Part shown: positions 19,302-28,680 of the stretch, piece by piece
Layout: every line of letters begins with the position of its first letter
Numbering within the stretch: position 1 is the stretch's first letter
NCBI GenBank assembly: GCA_020444275.1
Contig: JAHLLG010000004.1
Coordinates: 124,001 to 188,000 of the forward strand
From: Bacteroidota bacterium
GTDB taxonomy: Bacteria > Bacteroidota > Bacteroidia > Bacteroidales > UBA12077
Direction: 5' to 3'
DNA length: 64,000 nt
Notes under the pieces: model-generated
Seen by the model: only the letters and a program-made list of their open reading frames with translations
Database searches by the model: none
Told to the model about the DNA's origin: nothing
Program-made: the position numbers and the translations under genes

Positions 19302-20180
19302 TTATTTTATTTTATTTTTTTGATATTTCATTGAAAATGCACGCGATGTAATACTAATGATAAGTACTATAATGGTTAGTATTACCGCTGATGCATACGC
19401 TCTGTTTTGTACTTCGGGAATAGGAGAGCTTAACTGAAAAAATACAGATAAAGGAAGGGTTGCCGTGGGTTGTGACAATGAGGTGGGAATATAATCTGTA
19501 TATCCTGCTGTAAATAGAACAGCCGCAGCATCACCAATTGCTCTTCCAAATGAGAGTAATACTGCGGTTATTAACCCCGGAATACATTGTCGTAATACAA
19601 TTCTAAAAGCTGTTTCCGATTTTGTTGAACCCAACGAAAAGGCCGATTCAATTAATCCTTTAGGGACCGTTTTTAAAACTTCGTCCATAGAGCGGACCAT
19701 AATAGGAATGATGAAAAGTGCTACGGTTAAAATACCGGCTAAAAGAGAGGTTCGTAATCCTAAATAAACCATCAGCATAAAGCCAAATGCCCCATAAACA
19801 ATAGATGGGATTCCCCATAAAAGGTCCAGAATAAAACGAATGGAATTAACGGCTCTTTTTTGTTTCATTTTGTGGATATTGATATAAAGAGCCAGTGGTA
19901 GACTAACCACCAGAGCCAAAAGCGTTGCTCCGGTTGATAAGTATAATGATCCGATGATAGCATTTAGTATTCCACCTTCTTTTCCGAAATAATAGCCGCC
20001 TTTGGGTGTTTCACTGATCATACTCCACGATAAAGAAGGAACTCCTTTTATAAGTATACTAGCGATTATGGCCAGTAATGCCATTATAATTATAGTGGTT
20101 GATAAAATCATAAAAACTCTGAATAGTAGTTCTTCTGATTTTTTTAGCAGCTTTCGATTAACTCTAAATTTTCTTTTCAT
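19302..20180 (-). CDS. pstA: Phosphate ABC transporter permease PstA
   Basis: This 292-residue inner membrane permease has about six TM helices. The family pattern is IPSIVYGAFGFMLMV, and the EAA loop is GLIESAFSLGSTKSETAFRIVLRQCIPGLI shortened in usual fashion. Its start overlaps the end of pstC by 17 nt. With PstC it forms the translocation pore. Confidence 0.95.
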   Translation of the reverse strand: MKRKFRVNRKLLKKSEELLFRVFMILSTTIIIMALLAIIASILIKGVPSLSWSMISETPKGGYYFGKEGGILNAIIGSLYLSTGATLLALVVSLPLALYINIHKMKQKRAVNSIRFILDLLWGIPSIVYGAFGFMLMVYLGLRTSLLAGILTVALFIIPIMVRSMDEVLKTVPKGLIESAFSLGSTKSETAFRIVLRQCIPGLITAVLLSFGRAIGDAAAVLFTAGYTDYIPTSLSQPTATLPLSVFFQLSSPIPEVQNRAYASAVILTIIVLIISITSRAFSMKYQKNKIK

Positions 20181-21075
20181 AATAATTGATTAAATATCTC
20201 GATCCCAGGTTAAAAATCGTTACAACAACAAACAGTATCAGAGCAGCCAGCATTAACGCCCGGTCGTACATAGGAATAGATAGCATCTCACCATAATTGT
20301 TAGCAATAAGAGCCGGCAATGGATAACCAGCCTGAAATATGCCTCGGGGTATTTGAACCACATTACCTACAACCATCAGAACAGCAATGGTTTCTCCGAA
20401 AGCTCTTGAAACGCCTAATCCAAAAGAGGATATGATGCCCGGGAATGCTTTTTGGGTGAGTACCTTTTTTATGGTTTCCCATTTCGTAGCACCAAGCGAT
20501 AAAGATGCTTCGGAAAGCTCCAAGGGAATGCTTCGGTAAATTTCTATAAGTATATTCAGTACGAATGGAATAATCATTACCGATAAAACAATAGCACCCG
20601 ATAAAATGCTGTATCCCGAGGACTGAATATTAAACCAGGAGGCCATTTTGGCAACAAATGGCACGATGATTAGGATTCCCCAAACACCATAAATTACAGA
20701 TGGTATGCCCGCCAGGATATCAATTACCGGGTGCATTATTTTTAGTACAATTCTCTTGGTATATTGAGTAATATAAATGGCAGTCAATAAACAAATTGGA
20801 GCTGCAATCAGAATGGAAAGAAAAGTGATCCATAATGAACTTAAGATAAAGGGTAAAAAACCAAACTGACCCGATAAAGGTTTCCACTTACTTGAAAAAA
20901 GCAACTCTAACACTGATTTTTCCTGGAACAGTGTGGCCGATTTAATGATTAATCCTGTTAACAATATAATTGGCATGGTCCAGATTAGGATATAACAGCA
21001 CTTCATCCAGAATTCGCTGCCTGATTCACGTAAAACTCTCCGGGTTTTAAAGTTTGGTAATGCTATTGCTTTCAT
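20164..21075 (-). CDS. pstC: Phosphate ABC transporter permease PstC
   Basis: This 303-residue permease has about six TM helices. GIPSVIYGVWGILIIVPF is the typical Pst permease segment, and the EAA loop contains ELSEASLSLGATKWETIKKV. It lies about 100 nt after pstS in the same direction and overlaps pstA by 17 nt. Family, order and length agree with PstC. Confidence 0.95.
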   Translation of the reverse strand: MKAIALPNFKTRRVLRESGSEFWMKCCYILIWTMPIILLTGLIIKSATLFQEKSVLELLFSSKWKPLSGQFGFLPFILSSLWITFLSILIAAPICLLTAIYITQYTKRIVLKIMHPVIDILAGIPSVIYGVWGILIIVPFVAKMASWFNIQSSGYSILSGAIVLSVMIIPFVLNILIEIYRSIPLELSEASLSLGATKWETIKKVLTQKAFPGIISSFGLGVSRAFGETIAVLMVVGNVVQIPRGIFQAGYPLPALIANNYGEMLSIPMYDRALMLAALILFVVVTIFNLGSRYLINYYEKKI

Positions 21076-21176
21076 TACAAAATGTGTTTTACAGAGTTAT
21101 AATTTTAAAAAGGCAGATGTGTTTGATGTCTGACCAGAATCCCGAACATCTGCCGGATTGTTATTCCACGAGTTCG

Positions 21177-22163
21177 TTAAGGGGTAGTTAGTTTTTGAAG
21201 CCCATTTTGTAGTTTTTCGTCCGTTAAACGAACATAACCACCTTCATTTACAAATTCTTGCCCCTGTGTTATTATCCATTGAAGAAACTCCGAAACCTCA
21301 GTTCGATCAGGTTTTGCTTTGGCAACAAAATATAACTCTCTGGCTGGCGGAGCAGGATATCTTTCGTTTTTTATGGCATTCATAATATGGTCTAATGAAT
21401 CATAAAAGCGTTCATCATCATCGATGTTACCATTTGCATTAAGGTCGATAGGAATTACTTCCAGTCCCGGATGTTTTTCCCGAGTAGTAATATCGTATAT
21501 ATAGATAATATTGTTGTATCCAATTCCATTCATATCAGATTTTACAGCATCGGCCATTCCCGGATCGCCATAAATACCAATACCGATTAAACTTTCCTGA
21601 TCTTTATCCAAAAACGAACCCCACATTTGTGCTGCACCGCAGGCATCAGATCGTGTGTAAACATTAATATTATTTTTGTAGGTGCTGTTTTCGAGCAATT
21701 CGGCCCACGTTTTTATTTCACGTGTAATAAATAGTTTTATAAACTCTTCTTTTGTTATTCCTCTGTTTAGTATTTGATCAATAACAGGCGAGTTGCTGTT
21801 TATGGTTGGCAAAACGGCATCTTTGGTAACAGAGACCCACCAAACACCTTTGGCTTTTTCCACATCTGAGATTTCTCGTGAGAACATTCCCAAATCAACA
21901 ATACCCGACAAAGCATCTGTCATTCCTTTACCTGCGCCACCTGCTGAAATGTCTATTCTAACATCAGGATGTATTTTGCGAAATTCTTCAGCCCATTTGG
22001 CGGTCATGGGGTATAACGCAAAAGCTCCTGAAATAGTAATGGTTCCTTTCAGCTTGTTCGTGTTTCTATTATAATCAGAATTTATGCGGTCGTTTTTCGT
22101 GCGGTTACATGAAAGTGCTATAAGCACTATGCTAATTAAGATAGGAATTAGATTTTTTTTCAT
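21177..22163 (-). CDS. pstS: Phosphate ABC transporter substrate-binding lipoprotein PstS
   Basis: The 328-residue protein has a lipoprotein signal with the lipobox Cys at residue 19 (LIALSC). Phosphate-binding loops are visible as TISGAFALYP near the N-terminus and SAGGAGKGMTDALSG, which is the phosphate-contacting segment. It is membrane-anchored in the periplasm and delivers phosphate to PstCA. It is the first gene of the operon and has its own promoter upstream. Confidence 0.93.
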   Translation of the reverse strand: MKKNLIPILISIVLIALSCNRTKNDRINSDYNRNTNKLKGTITISGAFALYPMTAKWAEEFRKIHPDVRIDISAGGAGKGMTDALSGIVDLGMFSREISDVEKAKGVWWVSVTKDAVLPTINSNSPVIDQILNRGITKEEFIKLFITREIKTWAELLENSTYKNNINVYTRSDACGAAQMWGSFLDKDQESLIGIGIYGDPGMADAVKSDMNGIGYNNIIYIYDITTREKHPGLEVIPIDLNANGNIDDDERFYDSLDHIMNAIKNERYPAPPARELYFVAKAKPDRTEVSEFLQWIITQGQEFVNEGGYVRLTDEKLQNGLQKLTTP

Positions 22164-22187
22164 AATAACTGTTTTAGGTTAACAAGT

Positions 22188-22218
22188 CAAAAGTAGATAC
22201 TTGAACAATCAATCTAAA
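22188..22218 (-). promoter_or_regulatory. Promoter of the pst operon
   Basis: Read on the minus strand, TACTTTTG (22195 to 22188) is a full -7 match. TTTA at 22218-22215 sits 19 nt upstream as a weak -33. The predicted start, near 22181, leaves a leader of about 18 nt before pstS. I could not identify a Pho-type operator. Confidence 0.55.
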
Positions 22219-22278
22219 CAGCTAAAAACGGTAAAATGATATGAGAGTTAATGCGTAAGTATTTATGCTTATTAAAAG

Positions 22279-22315
22279 AAAGACCTAACAGGTTTTTGAA
22301 ACCTGTTAGGTCTTT
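22279..22315 (-). terminator. Terminator after the carboxylase gene
   Basis: A perfect 17-bp stem (22279-22295 with 22299-22315) closes on a 3-nt loop. On the minus strand it is followed by CTTTTAATAAG. It separates the acc/oadA transcript from pstS. The stem could also stop transcription from the other side. Confidence 0.85.
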
Positions 22316-22339
22316 TAGAAGTATTGAAGTATTTAATCT

Positions 22340-24292
22340 TTAAAGCTTTTCAACGGCCATTAAAGGTTTTCCTTTGGTTATAAGCGTTGCGTCTTCTACA
22401 AGAATCTTTACAATTTTACATTTAAAAGGAGCCTCAATTTCGTTAAATAATTTCATGGCTTCTAAAATGCAAATAGGATCACCCTCATTTACAACTGTAC
22501 CTTCTTCAACAAACGCAGGTTTATCAGCTCCTGGCGATCTGTAAAAGGTTCCGGCCATTACAGCATCTATTGTTTCGCTGTATTCTTTAGTATCTGTTTG
22601 TGGAGCTGATTCTTTAGCTTTCTCTTTTTCTTGTAGCTGTGGTCTTACTTCATCATGTACTTCCGGATGAACCGACTCAATAAGTGGTTCTGCAATTATA
22701 TGACCTTTGGCACTACCATTACCAGATCGCATCGACAAGTTGAAATCACCTTTACGGATAACCAACTCGCTCAATTGCATGCTGGCGGCTTTTTCTAAAA
22801 TGGTATTCATTCCGTCATAATCTTCCGGATGTAATATCGGCTTTGCATTTCCTGATACCTCAGATTTAACTTTTGCCTTTTCTTCTTCAGGTTTTTTCAG
22901 TAGCTCTGCAACTTCTAAATCGGCAGGAGTTTTAGGTCTGCTTCCTTCTGGTAATGCTCTCCACTTGAAATATTCCATCGAAACTTCAGGGAATAAGCAA
23001 TATGATAAAATATCCTCTTCGTTTTCGATCAGTTTAGGATCGGAAATGTTCTTGGTTGCGGTAGGTAAAATGGGTTTTAAATCATCAGCAGGGCGATGAT
23101 CAATCGGTTTTTCTTTACCTAAAATTTTCTTGATAAACTTTTGATCGATTGGAGCAGGTGAGCGTCCGTACATTCCTTTTACATAGTTTTTTACTTCCTG
23201 AGGAACCACTTTGTATCGTTCTCCTGTAAGCACGTTCATTACGGCTTGTGTTCCCACGATCTGACTTGTAGGCGTTACCAACGGAGGATAACCCAGATCT
23301 TTACGCACGCGGGTAACTTCTTCCAAAGCTTCTCCCAGCTTTTCACTTGCACCTTGTTGTTCTAGTTGTGAACGGAAATTCGAAATCATGCCACCCGGTA
23401 TTTGGTGAACCAATATTTCTGAATCGATAATAGGTTCGTAACCTCTTCCTTTGGATCGTTGTGGTGTTAAAGCAGTAAAATATTTATTTACTTTACGTAA
23501 AGCATCCAAATCCAGATCAACATTAAATTCTGTTTCATCAAAAATGGCATGAATAGTTTCTACCGGTGGTTGCGATGAGTATCCTGCCATAGAAGAAATG
23601 GCACAATCCACAGCTCCGGCTCCGGCTTTTGCTGCTTCAAAGTAAGCTGTTTCGGCCATACCACTTGTTGCATGGCAGTGTACCTGAATAGGAATATCAA
23701 ATTCTTTCTTTAATGCTGTAACCAGGTCGCGCGACATGGTTGGAGATAGTAATCCTGCCATATCTTTAATACATAGCGAATCGATACCCATTTGTACCTG
23801 TTCTTTTGCATCGCTAACATACTTGTCAATGGTATGCACCGGACTAATGGTATACGAAAGCGTTCCCTGTGCATGAGCACCATGCTTTTTAACGGCCTTA
23901 ATAGCTGCTTCCAGGTTTCGGGAATCATTTAATGCATCGAATATTCTGAAAATATCCACGCCATTTTCGTGAGCTGTTTCTACAAACCGATCAACCAAAT
24001 CATCCGGATAATTTTTATATCCAACAATATTCTGACCGCGCAGTAACATTTGCAGGGGAGTGTTTTTTGCTTTCGATTTGATTAAACGCAACCGTTCCCA
24101 GGGATTTTCACGCAAGAAACGAAGGCATACATCGAATGTGGCGCCTCCCCAAACTTCCAGCGAGTAGTATCCTACCTGGTCAACAACATCAATAATATCA
24201 ATAATATCTTTAGTACGCATACGGGTAGCCCAAAGCGACTGGTGTCCGTCTCTAAGCGTAGTGTCTGTTATTCTTAATGTATTTTTCTTCAT
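22340..24292 (-). CDS. Biotin-containing carboxyltransferase/decarboxylase subunit (OadA / PycB-like)
   Basis: The 650-residue protein opens with the pyruvate carboxyltransferase TIM barrel: ITDTTLRDGHQSLWATRMRT at residues 7-26, metal-binding HCHATSGMA further on. A conserved post-barrel domain follows (MYGRSPAPID). A linker and a C-terminal biotinyl domain end with EAMK, biotin on K614. It transfers carboxyl groups between pyruvate/oxaloacetate and carboxybiotin. There is no biotin carboxylase domain, so it needs a separate BC subunit or a sodium-pump beta subunit, neither in this window. It lies 6 nt after accA in the same direction. Confidence 0.9.
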   Translation of the reverse strand: MKKNTLRITDTTLRDGHQSLWATRMRTKDIIDIIDVVDQVGYYSLEVWGGATFDVCLRFLRENPWERLRLIKSKAKNTPLQMLLRGQNIVGYKNYPDDLVDRFVETAHENGVDIFRIFDALNDSRNLEAAIKAVKKHGAHAQGTLSYTISPVHTIDKYVSDAKEQVQMGIDSLCIKDMAGLLSPTMSRDLVTALKKEFDIPIQVHCHATSGMAETAYFEAAKAGAGAVDCAISSMAGYSSQPPVETIHAIFDETEFNVDLDLDALRKVNKYFTALTPQRSKGRGYEPIIDSEILVHQIPGGMISNFRSQLEQQGASEKLGEALEEVTRVRKDLGYPPLVTPTSQIVGTQAVMNVLTGERYKVVPQEVKNYVKGMYGRSPAPIDQKFIKKILGKEKPIDHRPADDLKPILPTATKNISDPKLIENEEDILSYCLFPEVSMEYFKWRALPEGSRPKTPADLEVAELLKKPEEEKAKVKSEVSGNAKPILHPEDYDGMNTILEKAASMQLSELVIRKGDFNLSMRSGNGSAKGHIIAEPLIESVHPEVHDEVRPQLQEKEKAKESAPQTDTKEYSETIDAVMAGTFYRSPGADKPAFVEEGTVVNEGDPICILEAMKLFNEIEAPFKCKIVKILVEDATLITKGKPLMAVEKL

Positions 24293-24298
24293 AATTCA

Positions 24299-25153
24299 TT
24301 ATTTATTAACTGTGAATTTACCCATGGCAGAGAATTTTTCAAATCTTTTCTGAAGTAATTCGTCAACAGATAATTTTTGTAATGCTTTTATATTTTTGAG
24401 GATAGCTTTTTCGATTAAGTCAGCAACTTTTTTGGCATCAGTGTGCGCTCCTTCGCCCGGCTCTTCAATTATTTCATCAATAATACCATGATTGTGTAAT
24501 GCTTTTGCTGTTAAATTGAGTGCTTCGGCAGCGTCGGGTGCATATTTGGCATCGCGCCACAAAATAGAAGCACATCCTTCAGGTGAGATTACCGAATAGA
24601 TGGCATTCGACAACATTAAAATTCTATCTCCAACACCAATACCTAATGCTCCGCCACTTCCGCCTTCGCCTATTACTACACAAACAACTGGAACTTCCAG
24701 AGATGCCATTTCGGTTAAGTTTTTGGCAATGGCTTCGGCCTGGCCTCGTTCTTCGGCTTCTAATCCGGGGAATGCTCCGGGAGTATCAATAAAGGTCACA
24801 ATAGGAACATTAAATCGTTGTGCGAGCTTCATTAAACGCAAAGCCTTTCTGTATCCGTCGGGTTTTGCCATTCCGAAGTTTCGTTCAATATTTTCGTGTG
24901 TCTTTTTCCCCTTGTTATGGCCAATGAGCATTACCTTCTGGCCGCCAATTTCAGTAAATCCACCAATCATGGCTTTATCATCTGAAAAGTAGCGATCGCC
25001 ATGCAGCTCAATAAAATTTTTGGCCATAAACGATAAATAATCTTGTAATATTGGTCGTTTGGGATGTCTGCTAATTTGCACAATATCCCAGGGCGTTAAA
25101 TTCTTTTTCACCTTTGGTTTATCCATAACAGCATGATCTGATTTTTGTCCCAT
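24299..25153 (-). CDS. accA: Acetyl-CoA carboxylase carboxyltransferase subunit alpha
   Basis: The 284-residue protein carries the crotonase-like carboxyltransferase fold with the classic segments ARHPKRP-like [30 protein letters not shown] and [20 protein letters not shown]. It is shorter than the usual ~320 residues because the N-terminal helical part is reduced. With AccD it forms the alpha2-beta2 enzyme that makes malonyl-CoA for fatty acid synthesis. It starts 33 nt after accD. Confidence 0.94.
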   Translation of the reverse strand: MGQKSDHAVMDKPKVKKNLTPWDIVQISRHPKRPILQDYLSFMAKNFIELHGDRYFSDDKAMIGGFTEIGGQKVMLIGHNKGKKTHENIERNFGMAKPDGYRKALRLMKLAQRFNVPIVTFIDTPGAFPGLEAEERGQAEAIAKNLTEMASLEVPVVCVVIGEGGSGGALGIGVGDRILMLSNAIYSVISPEGCASILWRDAKYAPDAAEALNLTAKALHNHGIIDEIIEEPGEGAHTDAKKVADLIEKAILKNIKALQKLSVDELLQKRFEKFSAMGKFTVNK

Positions 25154-25186
25154 AGTATTCTTTTTATATGATTTGGGATAAGATGA

Positions 25187-26014
25187 TTATCGGTTATAAT
25201 AACTTAAGACATTGCTTAAGTAATCTTTTAAATCTTTTCTGTTTACGATTGAATCTACAAAACCATGATCGAGCAGGTATTCTGCCGTCTGAAAATCGTC
25301 GGGTAGTTTTTCTCCAATGGTTTGTTCTATAACTCTACGTCCGGCAAAGCCAATGAGTGCTCCGGGTTCCGATACGTTAATGTCACCCATCATGGCATAA
25401 CTTGCAGATACACCTCCGGTTGTTGGATTTGTTAAAACAGAAATGTAAGGTATGTTTTTCTTATTTAATCGGGCAACACCTGCACATGTTTTAGCCATTT
25501 GCATAAGCGATAAGGCTCCTTCCTGCATTCTGGCACCTCCTGATGCAGATATTACAATGTATGGTAAATTGTGATCAAAAGCATAGTTGGCAGCTTGTAG
25601 GATCTTTTCTCCGGTTCCGCTTCCGAGGCTTCCTCCTAAAAAACGAAAATCCATAATGGCCATCACAACAGGAGTTCCATTCATTTTTCCTTTGCCTGTT
25701 ACTACGGCTTCGTTAATTCCTGTCTTTTTAATATTCGCCTCGTACTTATCTTTGTAGCTACCTTTTAAGTCATTAAATTGAAGTGAATCTTTCGGACTAA
25801 TATGATCAAATAGTTCTTCGAAAGAGCCTTTATCGAACAGTAGTTTTATTCGTTCGTGCGAACTTATTGCACCGTGATAGTTGCAAATTGGACAAACATT
25901 TAGGTTCTCTTTCCATTCTTCTGTGTAAACATGCGAATGGCACTTTTTACATTTTACCCAAAGTTGTTTTTTTGATTTCTTTTTTTCCGCTGTAGTGTTT
26001 GTATACCAAGCCAT
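25187..26014 (-). CDS. accD: Acetyl-CoA carboxylase carboxyltransferase subunit beta
   Basis: The protein is about 275 residues long. An N-terminal four-Cys zinc ribbon (CKKCHSH...CPIC, near residues 22-45) is followed by the carboxyltransferase domain with SASGGARMQEGALSLMQMAK and LTNPTTGGVSASYA. I chose ATG 26014 over the TTG one codon earlier; a purine-rich AAGGGGAGAAAG lies just upstream and resembles a Shine-Dalgarno site. It is the first gene of an accD-accA-oadA-like unit. Confidence 0.94.
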   Translation of the reverse strand: MAWYTNTTAEKKKSKKQLWVKCKKCHSHVYTEEWKENLNVCPICNYHGAISSHERIKLLFDKGSFEELFDHISPKDSLQFNDLKGSYKDKYEANIKKTGINEAVVTGKGKMNGTPVVMAIMDFRFLGGSLGSGTGEKILQAANYAFDHNLPYIVISASGGARMQEGALSLMQMAKTCAGVARLNKKNIPYISVLTNPTTGGVSASYAMMGDINVSEPGALIGFAGRRVIEQTIGEKLPDDFQTAEYLLDHGFVDSIVNRKDLKDYLSNVLSYYNR

Positions 26015-26017
26015 CAA

Positions 26018-26324
26018 TCTTTCTCCCCTTTAAATAAATTTGTATTATACCTAAATAACGTAAAATTTATCCACTTTATTTAGACAAATATGCAGATAAA
26101 TAGTTTGGCAAAATAGTCAATTTTATAAAAAAATGCCAGATAATTTGGAATTAATCTATACAAGTATCTTAACGATGTTGCGATTTACTTTGCTTAAATC
26201 ACTGTTATGATGCTTAAACCGGTAATTTGTATTTTGGTCATATTTGGTTTTGTTTTGTGCAAATAATGATACTTTTGATTAAACATTGGTGCATTTTAAA
26301 TGTATATTAAAGAAAATCTTTATT
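26018..26324. other. Divergent intergenic region between accD and PepSY-like gene
   Basis: About 300 AT-rich nt between divergent genes. A clear plus-strand promoter is at 26249-26277. On the minus strand, a near-match CATATTTG around 26088-26095 may serve accD. No RNA gene or coding frame was seen. Confidence 0.45.
26249..26277 (+). promoter_or_regulatory. Promoter for the PepSY-like / barrel pair
   Basis: TACTTTTG (26270-26277) matches TAnnTTTG. TTTG at 26249-26252 lies 17 nt upstream. Transcription would start near 26284, which supports ATG 26325 rather than the earlier TTG at 26286 as the start of the following gene. Confidence 0.5.
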
Positions 26325-26897
26325 ATGAGCAGAGTGTTAATCCTTAGTTTGGGTCTTTTGTTTGGTAGTAACCTGTTTGCCCAGGAAAAAACAGAGCGAG
26401 AGTACCGTGTAGATCAGAAAGAGGTGCCTATTAAAGCTGTGCAGTGGATTAATCATAACTTGAAGGATGTAAGCAAAATAAAATGGTTTTATGAGCAATC
26501 AACCGGAAAATCGAGCTATGAAGCAAAGTTGAGAAAGAGCAAAACACAATTTAGTATTGAGTTTGATACACTCGGTATAATAGAAGATATTGAGCAACGA
26601 TATGATTGGAAAAAGATAGATAACTTAACACGAATAACGATTGAAAAGTATTTTACAACAACTTACAAGAAGCACCAGGTTATTAAAATTCAAAAACAGT
26701 TTGTTGGAGATTCTCAAGAGTTAAGTGCTTTAATGTTAAACGATGATCAAACAGGAGTTGAAGTAAATTACGAAATCGAATTCCATGGGAAAACCGAAAC
26801 AGAAAATGAGTTGTGGGAAGGACTTTTTAACGAAAAGGGAGAATTACTGCAGCTTAGAAGAATACAACAGAAGCCGAAAACGAATTTAGAATTTTAA
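26325..26897 (+). CDS. Secreted PepSY-like domain protein
   Basis: The product is about 190 residues with a signal peptide ending at LFAQ (about 1-20). The pattern PIKAVQWINHNLKDVSKIKWFYE, then SYEAKLRKSKTQFSIEFDTLGIIEDIE, resembles the PepSY-like (BLIP-like) periplasmic domains common in Bacteroidota, probably in two copies. The longer frame from TTG 26286 would begin at the transcription start, so I took ATG 26325. The gene ends TTTTAATG, overlapping the next start by 1 nt, so the two are coupled. Function unknown; a periplasmic binding or inhibitor role is only a guess. Confidence 0.75.
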   Translation: MSRVLILSLGLLFGSNLFAQEKTEREYRVDQKEVPIKAVQWINHNLKDVSKIKWFYEQSTGKSSYEAKLRKSKTQFSIEFDTLGIIEDIEQRYDWKKIDNLTRITIEKYFTTTYKKHQVIKIQKQFVGDSQELSALMLNDDQTGVEVNYEIEFHGKTETENELWEGLFNEKGELLQLRRIQQKPKTNLEF

Positions 26898-27571
26898 TGA
26901 GAGCACTCTTTCTTATCATATTGCTTTGTGTATCGGATTTTCTATGGGCGAAAGATTCGGAAACCGGTTTAGGTGTGGTTCCGGAACTTAGTCTGAGTTA
27001 TAATTTTGGATACTATAAATTAAGCTCTAAGATAGAGTCGTTTCAGAGCTTTTATGAAAAAATAAATAGTAATGAAACCTGGAACTATGCTTACGAGCAA
27101 ACCGATGTACAGTTGTTTGTTGGCAGAAGTTTGAATCCGTTCAGTTCGCTGGCCCTGGGTTATCAATACGGAATTGGGTCCGGTGATAAAAACACACATC
27201 GGATTATTCAACAATATGCTTACGCCATTACGCCTGGTGCTATTAAGTGGGCTCACAGAATAAGGGCAGATCAGACGTTCTATCAGGATGATCCGATGAA
27301 ATTCCGGTTCAGATATCGATTTTCGTTTGAGTTGCCTTTACAAGGGCAATCGGTTGATTATAATGAGTTTTATTTTGTTTCAACCAATGAATTGCTATAT
27401 GCTTTGCAGGATAGCAAGCAGGAATATGAATATCGTTTAGCTTTCTTAAGTGGATATTTTTTTGGAAATAACAATAAATTGCAGTTTGGAGCCGAATACC
27501 GGGTTAAAGCTACCGATAGCTCAAACAAACAAAATGTGTGGATCAGGTTGCGATATATTTTTAATATTTAA
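26897..27571 (+). CDS. DUF2490-like small outer membrane beta-barrel protein
   Basis: The 224-residue protein has a signal peptide ending at LWA-K (about 1-19). The remainder is made of short amphipathic strands with many aromatic residues and ends in WIRLRYIFNI, an outer-membrane-type terminal strand. The spacing of KWAHRIRADQTF, FRFRYRFSFELPL and EFYFVSTNELLY resembles DUF2490. Its start overlaps the stop of the PepSY-like gene, so a joint envelope role is likely but unknown. Confidence 0.7.
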   Translation: MRALFLIILLCVSDFLWAKDSETGLGVVPELSLSYNFGYYKLSSKIESFQSFYEKINSNETWNYAYEQTDVQLFVGRSLNPFSSLALGYQYGIGSGDKNTHRIIQQYAYAITPGAIKWAHRIRADQTFYQDDPMKFRFRYRFSFELPLQGQSVDYNEFYFVSTNELLYALQDSKQEYEYRLAFLSGYFFGNNNKLQFGAEYRVKATDSSNKQNVWIRLRYIFNI

Positions 27572-27748
27572 TTCAACCCTGACTGCGGAAAATCAAGGGT
27601 TACGATAGTTAAATCGTACGGCCGCAATATTGTTTATGAAATTTATGAATAATGCAGGTTAGTGGATATTTGTAGATTTTTTGACTACTTTAACAACAAA
27701 AATTAACGAGAATAAACATTAAATCGTTAAATTTAGTTTTTATACACA

Positions 27749-28660
27749 ATGGGAATTATGGAAAAAGAAATTGAAAACATATTGGTTCCGGTAGACTTTA
27801 ATGAATCGTCGGTAAAAGCTGCCAGGTATGCATATCAAATAGCAAAAAAAACGTATGCTAAGATCGTCTTATTAAATGTTATCGAAATTTCAGGAATATT
27901 ATTAGACTTTTTTTCTTCAGCCGATCAGTTGGTTAAAGTTACCGAAAAAGCAAAAGACAACCTACACAAGATTATACAAGATTTAAAAGAAACAGATCAG
28001 GATATAGAAGTATCAAGCAGAGTTGAAAGAGGTAAGCCTTATCAGAAAATCCTTGAAATAGCAGAAGAAATTGATGCTAGATTAATTATCATCGGTGAAA
28101 ACCATACAGGAGATCAGAAAACAAAAGATCTGGGGAGCACTGTTTATCATGTTACACTCAAATCGTCGGCTCCTGTAATTACGTATAAAGGAACACGTGA
28201 TGAGGTGATCGACAAGATTGTTGTTCCGTTGGATTTAACCAAGCAATCGAAAAAGCAAATTTTAAGTGCTATAGCTTATGGTATAAATTATAAGTCAAAA
28301 ATTTACTTGGTTTCTTCAATTATTGGAGGTGTAAAGCTGAAGGAGAGCAGAATCTATAAAAAATTAAAAAAGGCCAAACGAACGCTTGAGGAGAATAATG
28401 TGAATTGTGAAATTCAGCTGTTTAAGAGATCAGATGTAGCTCCATACCAAAGAGTGCTGGATTTTACCCACGAAATTAATGCCGATATGATTTTGGTAAT
28501 GACTCACCAGGAGGGGTATACATACGACAATTATATTGGAGCATTTGCACATCATATTATAAACGAATCGGATGTTTCGGTGCTTAGCTTAACTTCATGT
28601 AGTGTTGATTCACAAACTTTGCTGAGTGCAATGGTTGATCCGTTTGCTATTTTTAAATAA
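27749..28660 (+). CDS. Universal stress protein, two UspA domains in tandem
   Basis: The 303-residue protein has two Usp domains (about 7-148 and 155-285). Each starts with the beta-strand pattern (I)LVPVDFNESS or IVVPLDLTKQS. The first domain ends with LIIIGENHTG; the second with MILVMTHQEGYTYDNYIGAFAHHI. The ATP-binding glycine motif G-2x-G-9x-G is not obvious, so nucleotide binding is uncertain. It shares its C-terminal end (VDPFAIF) with a second tandem Usp at 36759-37640. It is a single gene with no operon partner. Confidence 0.88.
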   Translation: MGIMEKEIENILVPVDFNESSVKAARYAYQIAKKTYAKIVLLNVIEISGILLDFFSSADQLVKVTEKAKDNLHKIIQDLKETDQDIEVSSRVERGKPYQKILEIAEEIDARLIIIGENHTGDQKTKDLGSTVYHVTLKSSAPVITYKGTRDEVIDKIVVPLDLTKQSKKQILSAIAYGINYKSKIYLVSSIIGGVKLKESRIYKKLKKAKRTLEENNVNCEIQLFKRSDVAPYQRVLDFTHEINADMILVMTHQEGYTYDNYIGAFAHHIINESDVSVLSLTSCSVDSQTLLSAMVDPFAIFK

Positions 28661-28680
28661 TATGATTTGCCGGTTTTTTT

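Noticed and set aside
24600-24992. 130-codon frame opposite accA
   Set aside because: Shadow of a strongly conserved gene on the other strand.
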